Source: Tsuneonella aeria (GTDB lineage Bacteria > Pseudomonadota > Alphaproteobacteria > Sphingomonadales > Sphingomonadaceae). From it: 64,000 nt of DNA. The notes under the pieces were generated by a model that saw nothing but the letters and a program-made list of their open reading frames with translations, ran no database searches and had not been told where the DNA came from. The stretch's first letter is position 1, and each line of letters opens with the position of its first letter. Location of the stretch: the NCBI RefSeq assembly GCF_009827495.1, contig NZ_WTZA01000001.1:2058001-2122000 (forward strand), in the 5' to 3' direction. Positions 36,589-43,946 of the stretch are shown here, one piece after another. Made by a program: the position numbers and the translations under genes.

Positions 36589-37063
36589 GGGGGCCGCGCA
36601 GGCTTTCGGGCTCGCCGGCGGAATAGAGCCATGCGATCGCGCCGTTTTCCCATGTCAGCTTGCGCAGGCTCGGCTCGAACACCGGGGCCAGCGCGCCGGG
36701 CGCGGCGGCGAGGACACCGCTGTCGCCTTCGACCATCACGTTGCGCACTTCGTTGAGGCTCGCGCCGACCAGGGCGATCCGTGCGCCGCCGTCACTGCGG
36801 GCGACATCGCGGACCCATTCGGCGCCCGCGCGGGTCTTGCCGAAGCCGCGTCCGGCGCAGATCAGCCAGGTGCGCCAGGCCTCCGCGGGGGGAAGCTGCG
36901 CGTCGCGCGCCCAGCCTTCCCAGTAATAGCTGCCCAGCGCGGCGAGCTCGTGCGGGCGAAGCAGGCGCGCCAGCGCCTCGCGCTTCCCATCGGCGGCGGG
37001 GCCGGGGCGGCGGAGCCATGTGCCGCGCGAGGCGGTCGCGGGGTCGGCCTTACGCCTGGTCAT
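36434..37063 (-). pseudogene. truncated GTA-type phage terminase large subunit
   Basis: The N-terminal ATPase part of a TerL (GTA gp2-like) starts at ATG 37063 (MTRRKADPATA), with a good Shine-Dalgarno within the upstream gene. It includes the Walker A-like loop ICAGRGFGKTRAGAEWV and LVGASLNEVRNVMVEGDSGV, then stops matching the family after SLRGPQ near 36587. The remaining frame to 36434 is an out-of-frame reading of the DUF2793 gene. The Walker B, the coupling motif and the whole nuclease domain (over 250 residues) are missing, so it cannot package DNA. A deletion fused it to the DUF2793 gene. Confidence 0.82.
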
Positions 37064-37739
37064 CGCCATGGCTCCGTCCGGCCGCGGCGGCCTTGCGCGC
37101 CGCGCGGATCGCCTGCTCCCCTTCCTTCGCCCGCGCGCGCAGGGCATCGATCTTGGCGTTGATGCTGGCGATCGTGGTCACTTCGTCGGCCAGCGTGCGG
37201 CGGCCCCGTTCGCGCGCCACGCTTTCGCGGTGCGCGGTGAGGCAGCGGAGCGCGGTGGCGGTATCGAACTTGCGCCCCGGCTCGCCGCTGGAACTGCCAC
37301 CGCCCGCCTCCCCGGCGGAGCGCAAGTGGGCCAGCAGCTCCATCTCGAGGTTGTCGTACCCTTCGGCGAGCGCGGCGTACCACGCCTTGGCGAACTCGGG
37401 ATCGCTGCGCCGCAGGGCATAGACCCTGGCGGTCGGCAGGTCGGCCACGGCGGCGGCGGCGGCGACGTTGGAGGTGAGCGCCAGTTCCTGCAGGAAGCGC
37501 GCGACCTTGGTCGCGCCGCGCGGCGACCGGGGTCCGCTCGCGCGCCTGCCGCGATCGTCGACCGGGGCGCACGCGTCCCACGCTTCACGGAAATCCGCGT
37601 CGGTTTCGCGCCGGCGATAGGGGGTGGCGTTGCTCACCCCGGCCTCGCGCGTTGCCTGGCGCACGCTGCGGCCGGCGCGCAAGGCTTCGATGAACCGCGC
37701 GGCCCAGGCGGGCGCGGGCGTTCCGTTCGTGTCGCTCAT
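37050..37739 (-). CDS. GTA gp1-like / terminase small subunit-like protein
   Basis: A 229-residue protein with two helix-turn-helix segments in the N-terminal half: RSVRQATREAGVSNATPYRRRETDADFREAW and the similar NVAAAAAVADLPTARVYALRRSDPEFAKAW, typical of small terminase DNA-recognition proteins. The C-terminal half is helical and charged (ADEVTTIASINAKIDALRAR). It immediately precedes and overlaps the truncated terL by 14 bases, as gp1 and gp2 do in GTA clusters. The frame is intact, but its partner is destroyed, so it is probably a decaying relic. Confidence 0.75.
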   Translation of the reverse strand: MSDTNGTPAPAWAARFIEALRAGRSVRQATREAGVSNATPYRRRETDADFREAWDACAPVDDRGRRASGPRSPRGATKVARFLQELALTSNVAAAAAVADLPTARVYALRRSDPEFAKAWYAALAEGYDNLEMELLAHLRSAGEAGGGSSSGEPGRKFDTATALRCLTAHRESVARERGRRTLADEVTTIASINAKIDALRARAKEGEQAIRAARKAAAAGRSHGDDQA

Positions 37740-37990
37740 GTCTCGTGATGTCCCCGTCCAGCCGACAGCGGACGCGAAAACGGGCGGCGCCGGTCCCCGT
37801 GAGGATCGGCCCGCCCGTTCGAATCACACTATCCCGATGTTCCGTTTCTCTAACCAAACAGCGTGACGATGTCAATCATAATGTTCCAGATAGGTTAACT
37901 GTGGGCCCACCGCATTTCGGTATGGCGCGCGGAAGGGATTCGTCGCATAGGGATTTCCCCGACAGATTCAGGGAAAATGGGAGAGTTCTC

Positions 37991-38203
37991 GTGCGGTTAC
38001 TCAAGATTGTCGCGGCGGCCACGGCCCTCAGCATGGCAGGCGCTCCGGTGCTGGCGCAGGCGCAGACGGCGAACAGCGCCGGGGTCGAGGATGCAAGCGC
38101 ACGCGAAGGGCGGACCGTCCTGTTCGTCGTCCTTGGCCTGGCTGCCATCATCCTGACGATCGTGGGCATCGGCGGCGACAACGACGATCCCGTCAGCCCC
38201 TGA
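37991..38203 (+). CDS. small exported membrane protein
   Basis: A 70-residue protein from GTG 37991. A signal peptide (VRLLKIVAAATALSMAGAPVLAQA) is followed by a short spacer, then one membrane helix (TVLFVVLGLAAIILTIVGI) and an acidic tail GGDNDDPVSP. A purine-rich GGGAGAG precedes the start. No known family. A bidirectional-looking terminator follows. Composition and start are convincing; the function is unknown. Confidence 0.65.
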   Translation: MRLLKIVAAATALSMAGAPVLAQAQTANSAGVEDASAREGRTVLFVVLGLAAIILTIVGIGGDNDDPVSP

Positions 38204-38230
38204 ACCGGGGCGTCGCGGATCGCGAACGTG

Positions 38231-38258
38231 AACGGGGCCGCCATCGGCCCCGTTTTCA
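38231..38258 (+). terminator. terminator after the small membrane protein gene
   Basis: Arms AACGGGGCCG (38231-38240) and CGGCCCCGTT (38245-38254) around a CCAT loop, followed by TTC ATT T-rich bases. The perfect 10-bp stem could act in both directions. Confidence 0.78.
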
Positions 38259-38398
38259 TTTGGAGCGCCCGCCGCGTTTCCCCGAACCCCCCGCACGGCC
38301 GCCCCACACAGCGCCCCGCAGCGCGCTTGTCCGATCCCGGCCTGTCCCCTAGAGGCCGCGCGACGCCCGGGCGGACCTGGCGGTGAAGGGACGCCGGA

Positions 38399-39037
38399 AT
38401 GCTTCGCAGCCTCTACGAATGGACGATGGAGAAAGCCGCGCATCGCCACGCGGTGTGGTGGCTGGCGATGTTCTCCTTCATAGAGGCGAGTTTCTTCCCG
38501 ATCCCGCCGCACCCGCTGCTGGGCCTGATGTGCCTGGCCGAACCCAAAAAGGCGATCCGCTTCGCCGCGGTGGCCACGATCGCATCGGTGCTGGGCGGGC
38601 TGCTCGGCTACGCCATCGGGTGGGGCCTCTATGACACAGTCGGCACGCAGCTCCTCGCGGCGCTGGGCCTGACGCAGAGCTTCCCGCAGGCGGTCTGCTA
38701 TCTCAACGAATACGGGTTCTGGCTGTTCGTGGCCAAGGGCGCGACGCCGATCCCGTTCAAGCTGCTGACGATCACCGCCGGCTTCATGGGGATGAACCTG
38801 GCGCTGTTCCTGGTGGGCAGCCTGGTCAGCCGGGCGATCAGCTTCATGATCGTGGGCGTATTGTTCCGTTTCTTCGGCGCGCCGATCAAGCGCTTCATCG
38901 ACAAGTACCTGGGGCTGGTGACGGCCGGCTTCGTAGTGCTGGTGATCGCCGGGTTCGCCGCCGTGACCCTGCTGGGCGGCGGCGGCGAGGACGCGGCGCA
39001 CAAATGCTCTGCGGCCACCGCGGTATCCGGGCGCTAA
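38399..39037 (+). CDS. YqaA/DedA-related membrane protein
   Basis: A 212-residue inner-membrane protein with about five helices and the SNARE-associated (DedA/VTT) core: FIEASFFPIPPHPLLGLMCLAEPKKA near the start, GGLLGYAIGWGLYD, and ATPIPFKLLTITAGFMGMN. The family is linked to lipid scrambling and envelope homeostasis. The C-terminal tail is short and hydrophilic with one Cys. Its TAA (39035-39037) overlaps the stop of the convergent tauE-like gene by sharing CTAA. Confidence 0.88.
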   Translation: MLRSLYEWTMEKAAHRHAVWWLAMFSFIEASFFPIPPHPLLGLMCLAEPKKAIRFAAVATIASVLGGLLGYAIGWGLYDTVGTQLLAALGLTQSFPQAVCYLNEYGFWLFVAKGATPIPFKLLTITAGFMGMNLALFLVGSLVSRAISFMIVGVLFRFFGAPIKRFIDKYLGLVTAGFVVLVIAGFAAVTLLGGGGEDAAHKCSAATAVSGR

Positions 39038-39813
39038 AGGGCCCTGGCGGTTATGAAGACACCCACCGCGATAACCACTGCAGCGAACCCGCGCTCGAGA
39101 AGGTTCTTGCGGGCCGCTAGGCGTTTGCCCGCGAACCGTCCCGCGACGGTGCCGGCGATTCCCCCGGCGACCAGCCAGGCCACCAGCATCCAGTCGACAT
39201 AACCCGACAGGGCATACGATGTGGCGGTCGTCGCGCCGAGCGCGGTGACGATCACCAGCGAGGTGCCGACCGCGATACCGATGGGCATGGCGGTTGCCGC
39301 GATCAGCCCCGGCACTATCAGGAACCCGCCGCCAATCCCGAAAAAACCCGCCAGCAACCCCACTGCCAGCCCGTAACCTGCGAGACGGGGCATGAGGTGG
39401 CGGGCACTTGCGGCGAACAGCCTGACGTCAGGGTCCGCGCCGCCCTTGCGACCGCGCAGCATCAACCCGCCGACCACGATCATCAGCACGCCGAAAGCCG
39501 CGAGCAGCGCTTCGCCGTCCATCGCCTTGCCAAGCTCGGCGCCCAGCGCCGCTCCGACCATTCCCGCGCCCGCGAACACGACCGCGCAGGGCCACTTCAC
39601 GTTGGCCGCGCGCGCGTGACCGGCCAGTCCCGCTGCGGCGTTGAGCGCGACGGCCACCGCGGCGGTCCCGATCGCCGCATGCGGGCTGCTCACCCCGACC
39701 ACGTGGATCAGCAACGGCACCGCGACAATCGATCCGCCCCCGCCGACCAGCGCCAGGACCAGCCCGATCAGCGCTCCGCTGAGCAGCGCGAGCCCGATGG
39801 TCGCCGGATCCAT
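39034..39813 (-). CDS. TauE/SafE sulfite exporter family protein
   Basis: A 259-residue membrane protein with eight predicted helices and duplicated halves; the conserved loops are ALVGGGGSIVAVPLL and AGFFGIGGGFLIVPGL. The family exports sulfite, sulfoacetate or related anions. It is 4 bases downstream of the rhodanese gene and in the same transcript as the BigR-type repressor, facing a persulfide dioxygenase. In this setting it most likely expels sulfite produced by persulfide oxidation. Confidence 0.9.
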   Translation of the reverse strand: MDPATIGLALLSGALIGLVLALVGGGGSIVAVPLLIHVVGVSSPHAAIGTAAVAVALNAAAGLAGHARAANVKWPCAVVFAGAGMVGAALGAELGKAMDGEALLAAFGVLMIVVGGLMLRGRKGGADPDVRLFAASARHLMPRLAGYGLAVGLLAGFFGIGGGFLIVPGLIAATAMPIGIAVGTSLVIVTALGATTATSYALSGYVDWMLVAWLVAGGIAGTVAGRFAGKRLAARKNLLERGFAAVVIAVGVFITARAL

Positions 39814-39817
39814 CAGG

Positions 39818-40336
39818 TCAGGCCCGTGCCGCGGAGCGCCGGTTCCACGGCATGACGGCAAGCAGGTTCGCCATGCCGCACCAGCCCGTCAGCCCCGCGA
39901 ATGTCAGGCCCGCGCCGACGAATGCCGACAGGGCAAACCATGCCGGGGCGACGATCAGGCCCAGGATCACGCCGGCTAGCACCAGCAGGCCTGCGGTGAT
40001 CTGGACCTGGCGCATGATCTCCAGCGGTGCGCCGGCGGTTTCCTCTACCGGCAAGCCGGCCTTGCGCCAACCATCGAGACCGCCTTCGACGATGAAGGCT
40101 TCCCCCGGCGCCGCGGCCGCCAGCCGGGCGCTGTTGGCGTCCGTACGCATGCCCGACCGGCAGTGGAACACCACCGGTCCGTCGTGCGTCATCGCCGTGA
40201 GCTGGTCGAGCGGGCGGTTCTCGGCGCCCGGAATGCGCAACCGGGCGAACTCGTCGGCGCTGCGGATGTCGATCAGCCGGGCGCCGCGTGCCACCGCATC
40301 GCGCGCCTGGGCCGGGGTCAAAGTCTGGCAGGTCAT
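39818..40336 (-). CDS. rhodanese with C-terminal DUF2892 membrane domain
   Basis: A 172-residue protein. Residues 1-105 are a rhodanese domain with the active-site loop HCRSGMRT (Cys near residue 60) and the entry motif LIDIRSADEFARLRIPGA. Residues about 110-165 are a DUF2892 module with two membrane helices (ITAGLLVLAGVILGLIV and FALSAFVGAGLTFAGLTG). It handles sulfane sulfur (persulfide transfer) at the membrane. It sits between the BigR-like repressor (4-base gap) and tauE. Confidence 0.9.
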   Translation of the reverse strand: MTCQTLTPAQARDAVARGARLIDIRSADEFARLRIPGAENRPLDQLTAMTHDGPVVFHCRSGMRTDANSARLAAAAPGEAFIVEGGLDGWRKAGLPVEETAGAPLEIMRQVQITAGLLVLAGVILGLIVAPAWFALSAFVGAGLTFAGLTGWCGMANLLAVMPWNRRSAARA

Positions 40337-40340
40337 GGCA

Positions 40341-40670
40341 TCAATCCTTGTCTGAACAATACAGGCGGTAAAGCGTCGCCATCAGGTCCTCGCAGCGCGG
40401 ATCGGCGATCCGATACCACGCCGCCTGTGCCTCTCGCCGGAACGCGACCAGGCCCTCCCCGCGAAGGCGGGAAAGGTGCTGGGACAGCGCCGATTGCGAC
40501 AGGCCGACTTCTTCGGCCAGCGCGCCGACGGTCACCTCACCATGTTCGGCGAGCTTGCACATGATCATCAGCCGCCGCTGGTTTCCCAGTGCGCGTAACA
40601 GATCGGCAACCCCGGCCGCATGGCGTTCGAAGCTGACGAGATCGAGAGGGGGATGAGCAAACTTTTCCAT
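40341..40670 (-). CDS. ArsR-family persulfide-sensing repressor (BigR/SqrR-like)
   Basis: A 109-residue winged-helix repressor. The recognition helix region is GLSQSALSQHLSRLRGEGLV. Two cysteines, Cys38 (LMIMCKL) and Cys105 (RLYCSD), match the sensing pair of BigR/SqrR/YgaV proteins, which forms a tetrasulfide or disulfide with reactive sulfur; Cys93 is extra. ATG 40670 was preferred to GTG 40676 because the predicted transcript starts about 4 bases upstream of 40670. It represses its own operon and the divergent dioxygenase gene through the palindromes between them (inferred). Confidence 0.88.
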   Translation of the reverse strand: MEKFAHPPLDLVSFERHAAGVADLLRALGNQRRLMIMCKLAEHGEVTVGALAEEVGLSQSALSQHLSRLRGEGLVAFRREAQAAWYRIADPRCEDLMATLYRLYCSDKD

Positions 40671-40696
40671 TAGCACTTGCTAAATAAGCAGATGCT
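40670..40696. promoter_or_regulatory. tandem palindromic operators of the BigR-type repressor
   Basis: TTAGCACTTGCTAA (40670-40683) is a perfect palindrome with a CT centre. A second copy, AGCAGATGCT (40687-40696), shares the AGCA-n2-TGCT core; the two centres are 15 bases apart. They overlap the promoter and start codon of the repressor and lie 30-55 bases before the dioxygenase gene. Confidence 0.65.
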
Positions 40697-40708
40697 CATA
40701 TATGTCAA
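40681..40708 (-). promoter_or_regulatory. promoter of the BigR-like operon
   Basis: Minus-strand TTGACA (40708-40703), a 16-base spacer, TATTTA (40686-40681). The predicted transcription start, about 40674, is only a few bases before ATG 40670 with no Shine-Dalgarno, so the mRNA is nearly leaderless. Confidence 0.6.
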
Positions 40709-40725
40709 GGGTATTGGAGGCCGAC

Positions 40726-41640
40726 ATGACCGAACCCCGAATTGCCGCCTTTTTCGACGAACCCACGAACACGGTGAGCTACCTCGTGTCCGACCCCGCG
40801 ACGGGGAGGGCCGCAGTGATCGACCCGGTGCTCAATTTCGATCTCGCGAGCGGAGAGGCCGACGTGCGTTCGGCCGATGCGATCCTCGCTGCCGCCAGCG
40901 AAGGCGGACTGACGATCGACTGGGTGCTCGAAACCCACGCCCATGCCGATCACCTGTCAGCCGCACCATATATCAAGGTCCGCACCGGCGCCGCGATCGG
41001 AATCGGCGAACACATCAAGGATGTGCAGAAGATCTTCCGGCCGATGTTCAAGGCGGATGACCTCAAGGCCGACGGATCCGATTTCGACCGCTTGTTCCGC
41101 GATGGGGAGCGGTTCGCGCTCGGCGGCATCGAGGTGGAGGTGCTGCACGTCCCCGGCCATACGCCAGCCGATGTCGCCTACCGGATGGGTGACGCGGTGT
41201 TCGTCGGCGATACCCTGTTCATGCCCGACTACGGCACCGCGCGGGCTGACTTCCCCGGCGGAGATGCGCGCCGGCTATACCGCTCGATCCGCCGGCTACT
41301 GGATCTGCCGGGCGAAACCCGCCTGTTCCTGTGCCACGACTACAAGGCGCCGGGGCGCGACGCATACGCTTGGGAAACCACCGTCGCCGATCAGCGCGCC
41401 CGATCGGTGCATGTCGGGGAGGCGGTCAGCGAAGACGAATTCGTCGCCATGCGCGAAGCGCGCGATGCCACGCTCAGCGTGCCGCGCCTCCTGCTCCCTT
41501 CGGTGCAGGTCAATATCCGCGCGGGGCGCATGCCCCCTGCCGAAGACAACGGGGTGAGTTACCTCCGCATCCCCGTCAAACCCGTCAGCCGGGCCATCGC
41601 GGACTCGCCGGCGACAGGCGAGGCACCGCCGGCCGGCTAG
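40726..41640 (+). CDS. persulfide dioxygenase-like metallo-beta-lactamase protein (Blh/ETHE1-type)
   Basis: A 304-residue MBL-fold enzyme, probably oxidising glutathione persulfide to sulfite with non-heme iron. The motif HAHADH lies at 71-76; the third histidine is in VPGHTPADV near residue 145, the metal-bridging Asp in FVGDTLFMPDYGTARADFPGGDA, and a late His in LFLCHDYKAPG. These features are typical of the Blh group partnered with BigR. GGAGG at 40716-40720 precedes ATG 40726. It is divergent from the repressor operon and shares its operators. Confidence 0.9.
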   Translation: MTEPRIAAFFDEPTNTVSYLVSDPATGRAAVIDPVLNFDLASGEADVRSADAILAAASEGGLTIDWVLETHAHADHLSAAPYIKVRTGAAIGIGEHIKDVQKIFRPMFKADDLKADGSDFDRLFRDGERFALGGIEVEVLHVPGHTPADVAYRMGDAVFVGDTLFMPDYGTARADFPGGDARRLYRSIRRLLDLPGETRLFLCHDYKAPGRDAYAWETTVADQRARSVHVGEAVSEDEFVAMREARDATLSVPRLLLPSVQVNIRAGRMPPAEDNGVSYLRIPVKPVSRAIADSPATGEAPPAG

Positions 41641-41666
41641 CGCCCGTTGTCGTCGCCGGTCCGGGC

Positions 41667-42917
41667 TCAGATAATCCCCACCGCCTTGCCCGCGCGTTCG
41701 AACATGCCGAGGATCGTTTCCACTTCCTCCGCCGAATGTTCCGCGCACAGCGAACAGCGCAGCAGGGTCATGTTGGCGGGGGTCGCCGGCGGGCGGGCGA
41801 GGTTGACGTAGAGGCCTTCCTTCAGCAGCGCTTCCCACATGGCTGCCCCGCGTGCGAGGTCGGGCATGATGACCGCCACGATCGCGCTTTGCGGTTCCTT
41901 CGTGCCGAGTTCGAACCCCAGCGCGGTCAGGCCCTGGTGGAGCCGCTGTGAATTTTCCCACAAGTGCGCCCGCTTGTCCGAACCGGCCATCAGCTTGGCG
42001 ATGGATGTCGCCGCGGTCGCCACCACGCTGGGCGGCAGGCTGGCGGTGAACACGTACGGGCGGCAGACCAGCCGCATGATCTCGAACTTCGGGTGGTTGG
42101 AAACGCAGAAGCCGCCCACCGTGCCGACGCTCTTGGAAAAGGTGCCGATCACGAAATCCACCTGGTCCAGCACGCCCTGCGCTTCGGCAACGCCGCGCCC
42201 GTGTTCGCCGATGAAGCCCATGGAATGCGCTTCGTCCACCAGCACCATGGCGCCGTGTTTCTTCGCCACCGCGACCATTTCGGCCAGCGGGGCGATGTCG
42301 CCCAGCATGGAATAGACCCCTTCCAGGATAACCAGCTTGCCCGCGCCTTCGGGGATGCGGCCCAGCCGCTTGTCCATCGCCGCGATGTCGTTGTGCCTGA
42401 ACGGCACCACTTCGGCATCGCCCAGCTTGCAGCCGTCCCAGATGCTGGCGTGGCTGTCGATGTCGAGCACGATGTAATCGCCCTTGCCCGCGATCGTGCT
42501 GATGATGCCGAGGTTGGCCTGGTAGCCGGTGGAAAACACCATGGCGTGATCCATGGCGTAGAATGCCTTCAGCGCATCCTCGCACTCGCGGTGGCCGCGG
42601 TACGTGCCGTTGAGCACGCGGGAACCGGTGGTGCCGCTGCCGAAATCCTCCAGCGCCTGCTTGCCCGCCGCGATTACGTCGGCATCGAAGGTCATGCCCA
42701 TGTAGTTGTAGGTGCCCAGCAGGATCGTGTCCCGCCCGTTGCAGATCGCCCGCGTGGGGCTGAGCACCTTTTCCATCACCAGGTTGAAGGGATCTTCCTG
42801 GCCCGTCGCCAGCAGCCCTTCGCGCATCTGGATCAGGTCGTCGAACTTGGAGAACAGGTCGCGCCCTTCGCCCTGGCGGGTCTCCGGCTGGTCGGGCTGG
42901 GAAATGCCTTCGCTCAT
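41667..42917 (-). CDS. spt: serine palmitoyltransferase
   Basis: A 416-residue alpha-oxoamine synthase that condenses L-serine and palmitoyl thioester to 3-ketodihydrosphingosine, the first step of sphingolipid synthesis. The PLP lysine is Lys262 in GTFSKSVGTVGG; VDEAHSMGFIGEHGRG carries the Asp/His cofactor contacts; FSTGYQANLG and DSHASIWDG are family motifs. It is the soluble bacterial homodimer type. Other alpha-oxoamine synthases (KBL, BioF, HemA) are less likely because of the SKSVGTVGGF segment and the adjacent acyl carrier protein, 4 bases upstream. Confidence 0.93.
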   Translation of the reverse strand: MSEGISQPDQPETRQGEGRDLFSKFDDLIQMREGLLATGQEDPFNLVMEKVLSPTRAICNGRDTILLGTYNYMGMTFDADVIAAGKQALEDFGSGTTGSRVLNGTYRGHRECEDALKAFYAMDHAMVFSTGYQANLGIISTIAGKGDYIVLDIDSHASIWDGCKLGDAEVVPFRHNDIAAMDKRLGRIPEGAGKLVILEGVYSMLGDIAPLAEMVAVAKKHGAMVLVDEAHSMGFIGEHGRGVAEAQGVLDQVDFVIGTFSKSVGTVGGFCVSNHPKFEIMRLVCRPYVFTASLPPSVVATAATSIAKLMAGSDKRAHLWENSQRLHQGLTALGFELGTKEPQSAIVAVIMPDLARGAAMWEALLKEGLYVNLARPPATPANMTLLRCSLCAEHSAEEVETILGMFERAGKAVGII

Positions 42918-42921
42918 CAGG

Positions 42922-43164
42922 TCAGCGCGCCTGCATGTCGTGGACCGCGTCCACCAGGTCGCCCCAGCTTTCGATCTCGGCCTGCTGGTTCATGCTGATG
43001 ATGATGTCGAATTCGTCCTCGATCGCGGCGACGAAGTCCATCACCGTCAGGCTGTCGAATTCCAGGTCGCCGGCGAAGGTCGTGTCCTCGTCGATCTCGA
43101 CGCCCTTCTTGTTGAAAGGCTGGGCGATGTCGCGGATGCGGGCATCGACTTGCGAACGGTCCAT
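42922..43164 (-). CDS. acyl carrier protein for sphingolipid synthesis
   Basis: An 80-residue acidic four-helix carrier protein with the phosphopantetheine site Ser38 in LEFDSLTVMDF. It is divergent from the house-keeping AcpP (Asp-Ser-Leu kept, but DIIISMNQQAEIESWGDLVDAVH is unlike AcpP). Genes of this kind lie beside spt in sphingolipid-producing bacteria and are thought to deliver the acyl thioester to serine palmitoyltransferase. The 4-base gap to spt supports co-expression. Confidence 0.9.
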   Translation of the reverse strand: MDRSQVDARIRDIAQPFNKKGVEIDEDTTFAGDLEFDSLTVMDFVAAIEDEFDIIISMNQQAEIESWGDLVDAVHDMQAR

Positions 43165-43224
43165 GGCTTCAACGTCCTGTCACGCGGGTTGATGCCGCTG
43201 CCAAAGGGCCCGGCGGGCGCGATG

Positions 43225-43593
43225 TCAAGCGTCGACCAGCCCGCGCACCGCCGCCATGAAGGGGCCGATCGAAACCGGCTTGGACAGGTAGCCGTTGGCG
43301 CCCGCGCCGCGGATGCGGTCCTCGTCGCCCTTGCCGGCATAGGCCGTCACCGCCAGCACGGGGGTGGTATCGAGCGCCCCGTCGCGCCGCATCGCCGTGA
43401 TGAGATCGACGCCCGAGACGCCGGGAAGCTGGATGTCCATGATCACCAGATCGGGATCGAACGCCCGCGCCGCGTTGAGAACCAGCTCGCCATCGGCCAC
43501 CGGCTCGACCTCGAAACCGCTCGCGCGCAACACGTCGCAGAACAACTTGCGGTTGAGGTCGTTGTCCTCGACAACAAGAATTCTCTTTGCCAC
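43225..43593 (-). CDS. divK: single-domain response regulator, DivK type
   Basis: A 122-residue receiver domain without output domain. Acidic pocket Glu9/Asp10, phospho-acceptor Asp53 (VIMDIQLPG), Thr/Ala switch region VLAVTAYA and Lys in GYLSKPV are intact. The sequence VEDNDLNRKLFCDVL closely follows DivK, which controls the alphaproteobacterial cell-cycle phosphorelay to CtrA. It lies upstream of the acp-spt pair on the same strand with a 60-base gap, so may be separately expressed. Confidence 0.88.
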   Translation of the reverse strand: MAKRILVVEDNDLNRKLFCDVLRASGFEVEPVADGELVLNAARAFDPDLVIMDIQLPGVSGVDLITAMRRDGALDTTPVLAVTAYAGKGDEDRIRGAGANGYLSKPVSIGPFMAAVRGLVDA

Positions 43594-43651
43594 TGCGGGC
43601 GTGCCCCCAATATGATCCGGGTTTCGTTACAAGGGGCGCTTAGGCCCCATC

Positions 43652-43667
43652 GAGGACGCTGACAATT
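43652..43667 (+). promoter_or_regulatory. Shine-Dalgarno and apparent ATT (or CTG) start of the DUF3572 gene
   Basis: GAGG (43652-43655) precedes CTG 43659 by 3 bases and ATT 43665 by 9 bases. The frame is closed upstream by TAG 43641 and has no ATG, GTG or TTG before the conserved domain. Confidence 0.5.
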
Positions 43668-43946
43668 ACCGCCGATTCCACAGCCAGTCACCAGCCGGGC
43701 GATGCCGACACGCTGGCCCTCTCCGCCCTCGGCTGGGTCCTCGCCGACCAGGACCGGGCGGACCGGCTGCTGTCGCTCACCGGCCTCACGCCCGATATCC
43801 TGCGCGACCGGCTGACCGACCGCGCGGTGCTCGCCGCCGTGCTCGAATACCTCGCCGGGCACGAACCGGACCTGCTGCTGGCCGCCGATGCCCTCAACGT
43901 CCCGCCCGAAGACCTCGTGCGCGCCCAGGCGGAACTCGCCCGGTGA
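43665..43946 (+). CDS. DUF3572 family protein
   Basis: About 93 residues from ATT 43665 (or 95 from CTG 43659). The conserved part is DTLALSALGWVLADQDRADRLLSLTGL, then DRAVLAAVLEYLAGHEPDLLLAADALNV and a helical tail ending RAQAELAR. DUF3572 is an all-helical alphaproteobacterial family of unknown function, often next to the divK region. The frame contains no usual start codon, so gene finders are likely to miss it. Its TGA overlaps the following GTG start as GTGA. Confidence 0.78.
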   Translation: MTADSTASHQPGDADTLALSALGWVLADQDRADRLLSLTGLTPDILRDRLTDRAVLAAVLEYLAGHEPDLLLAADALNVPPEDLVRAQAELAR

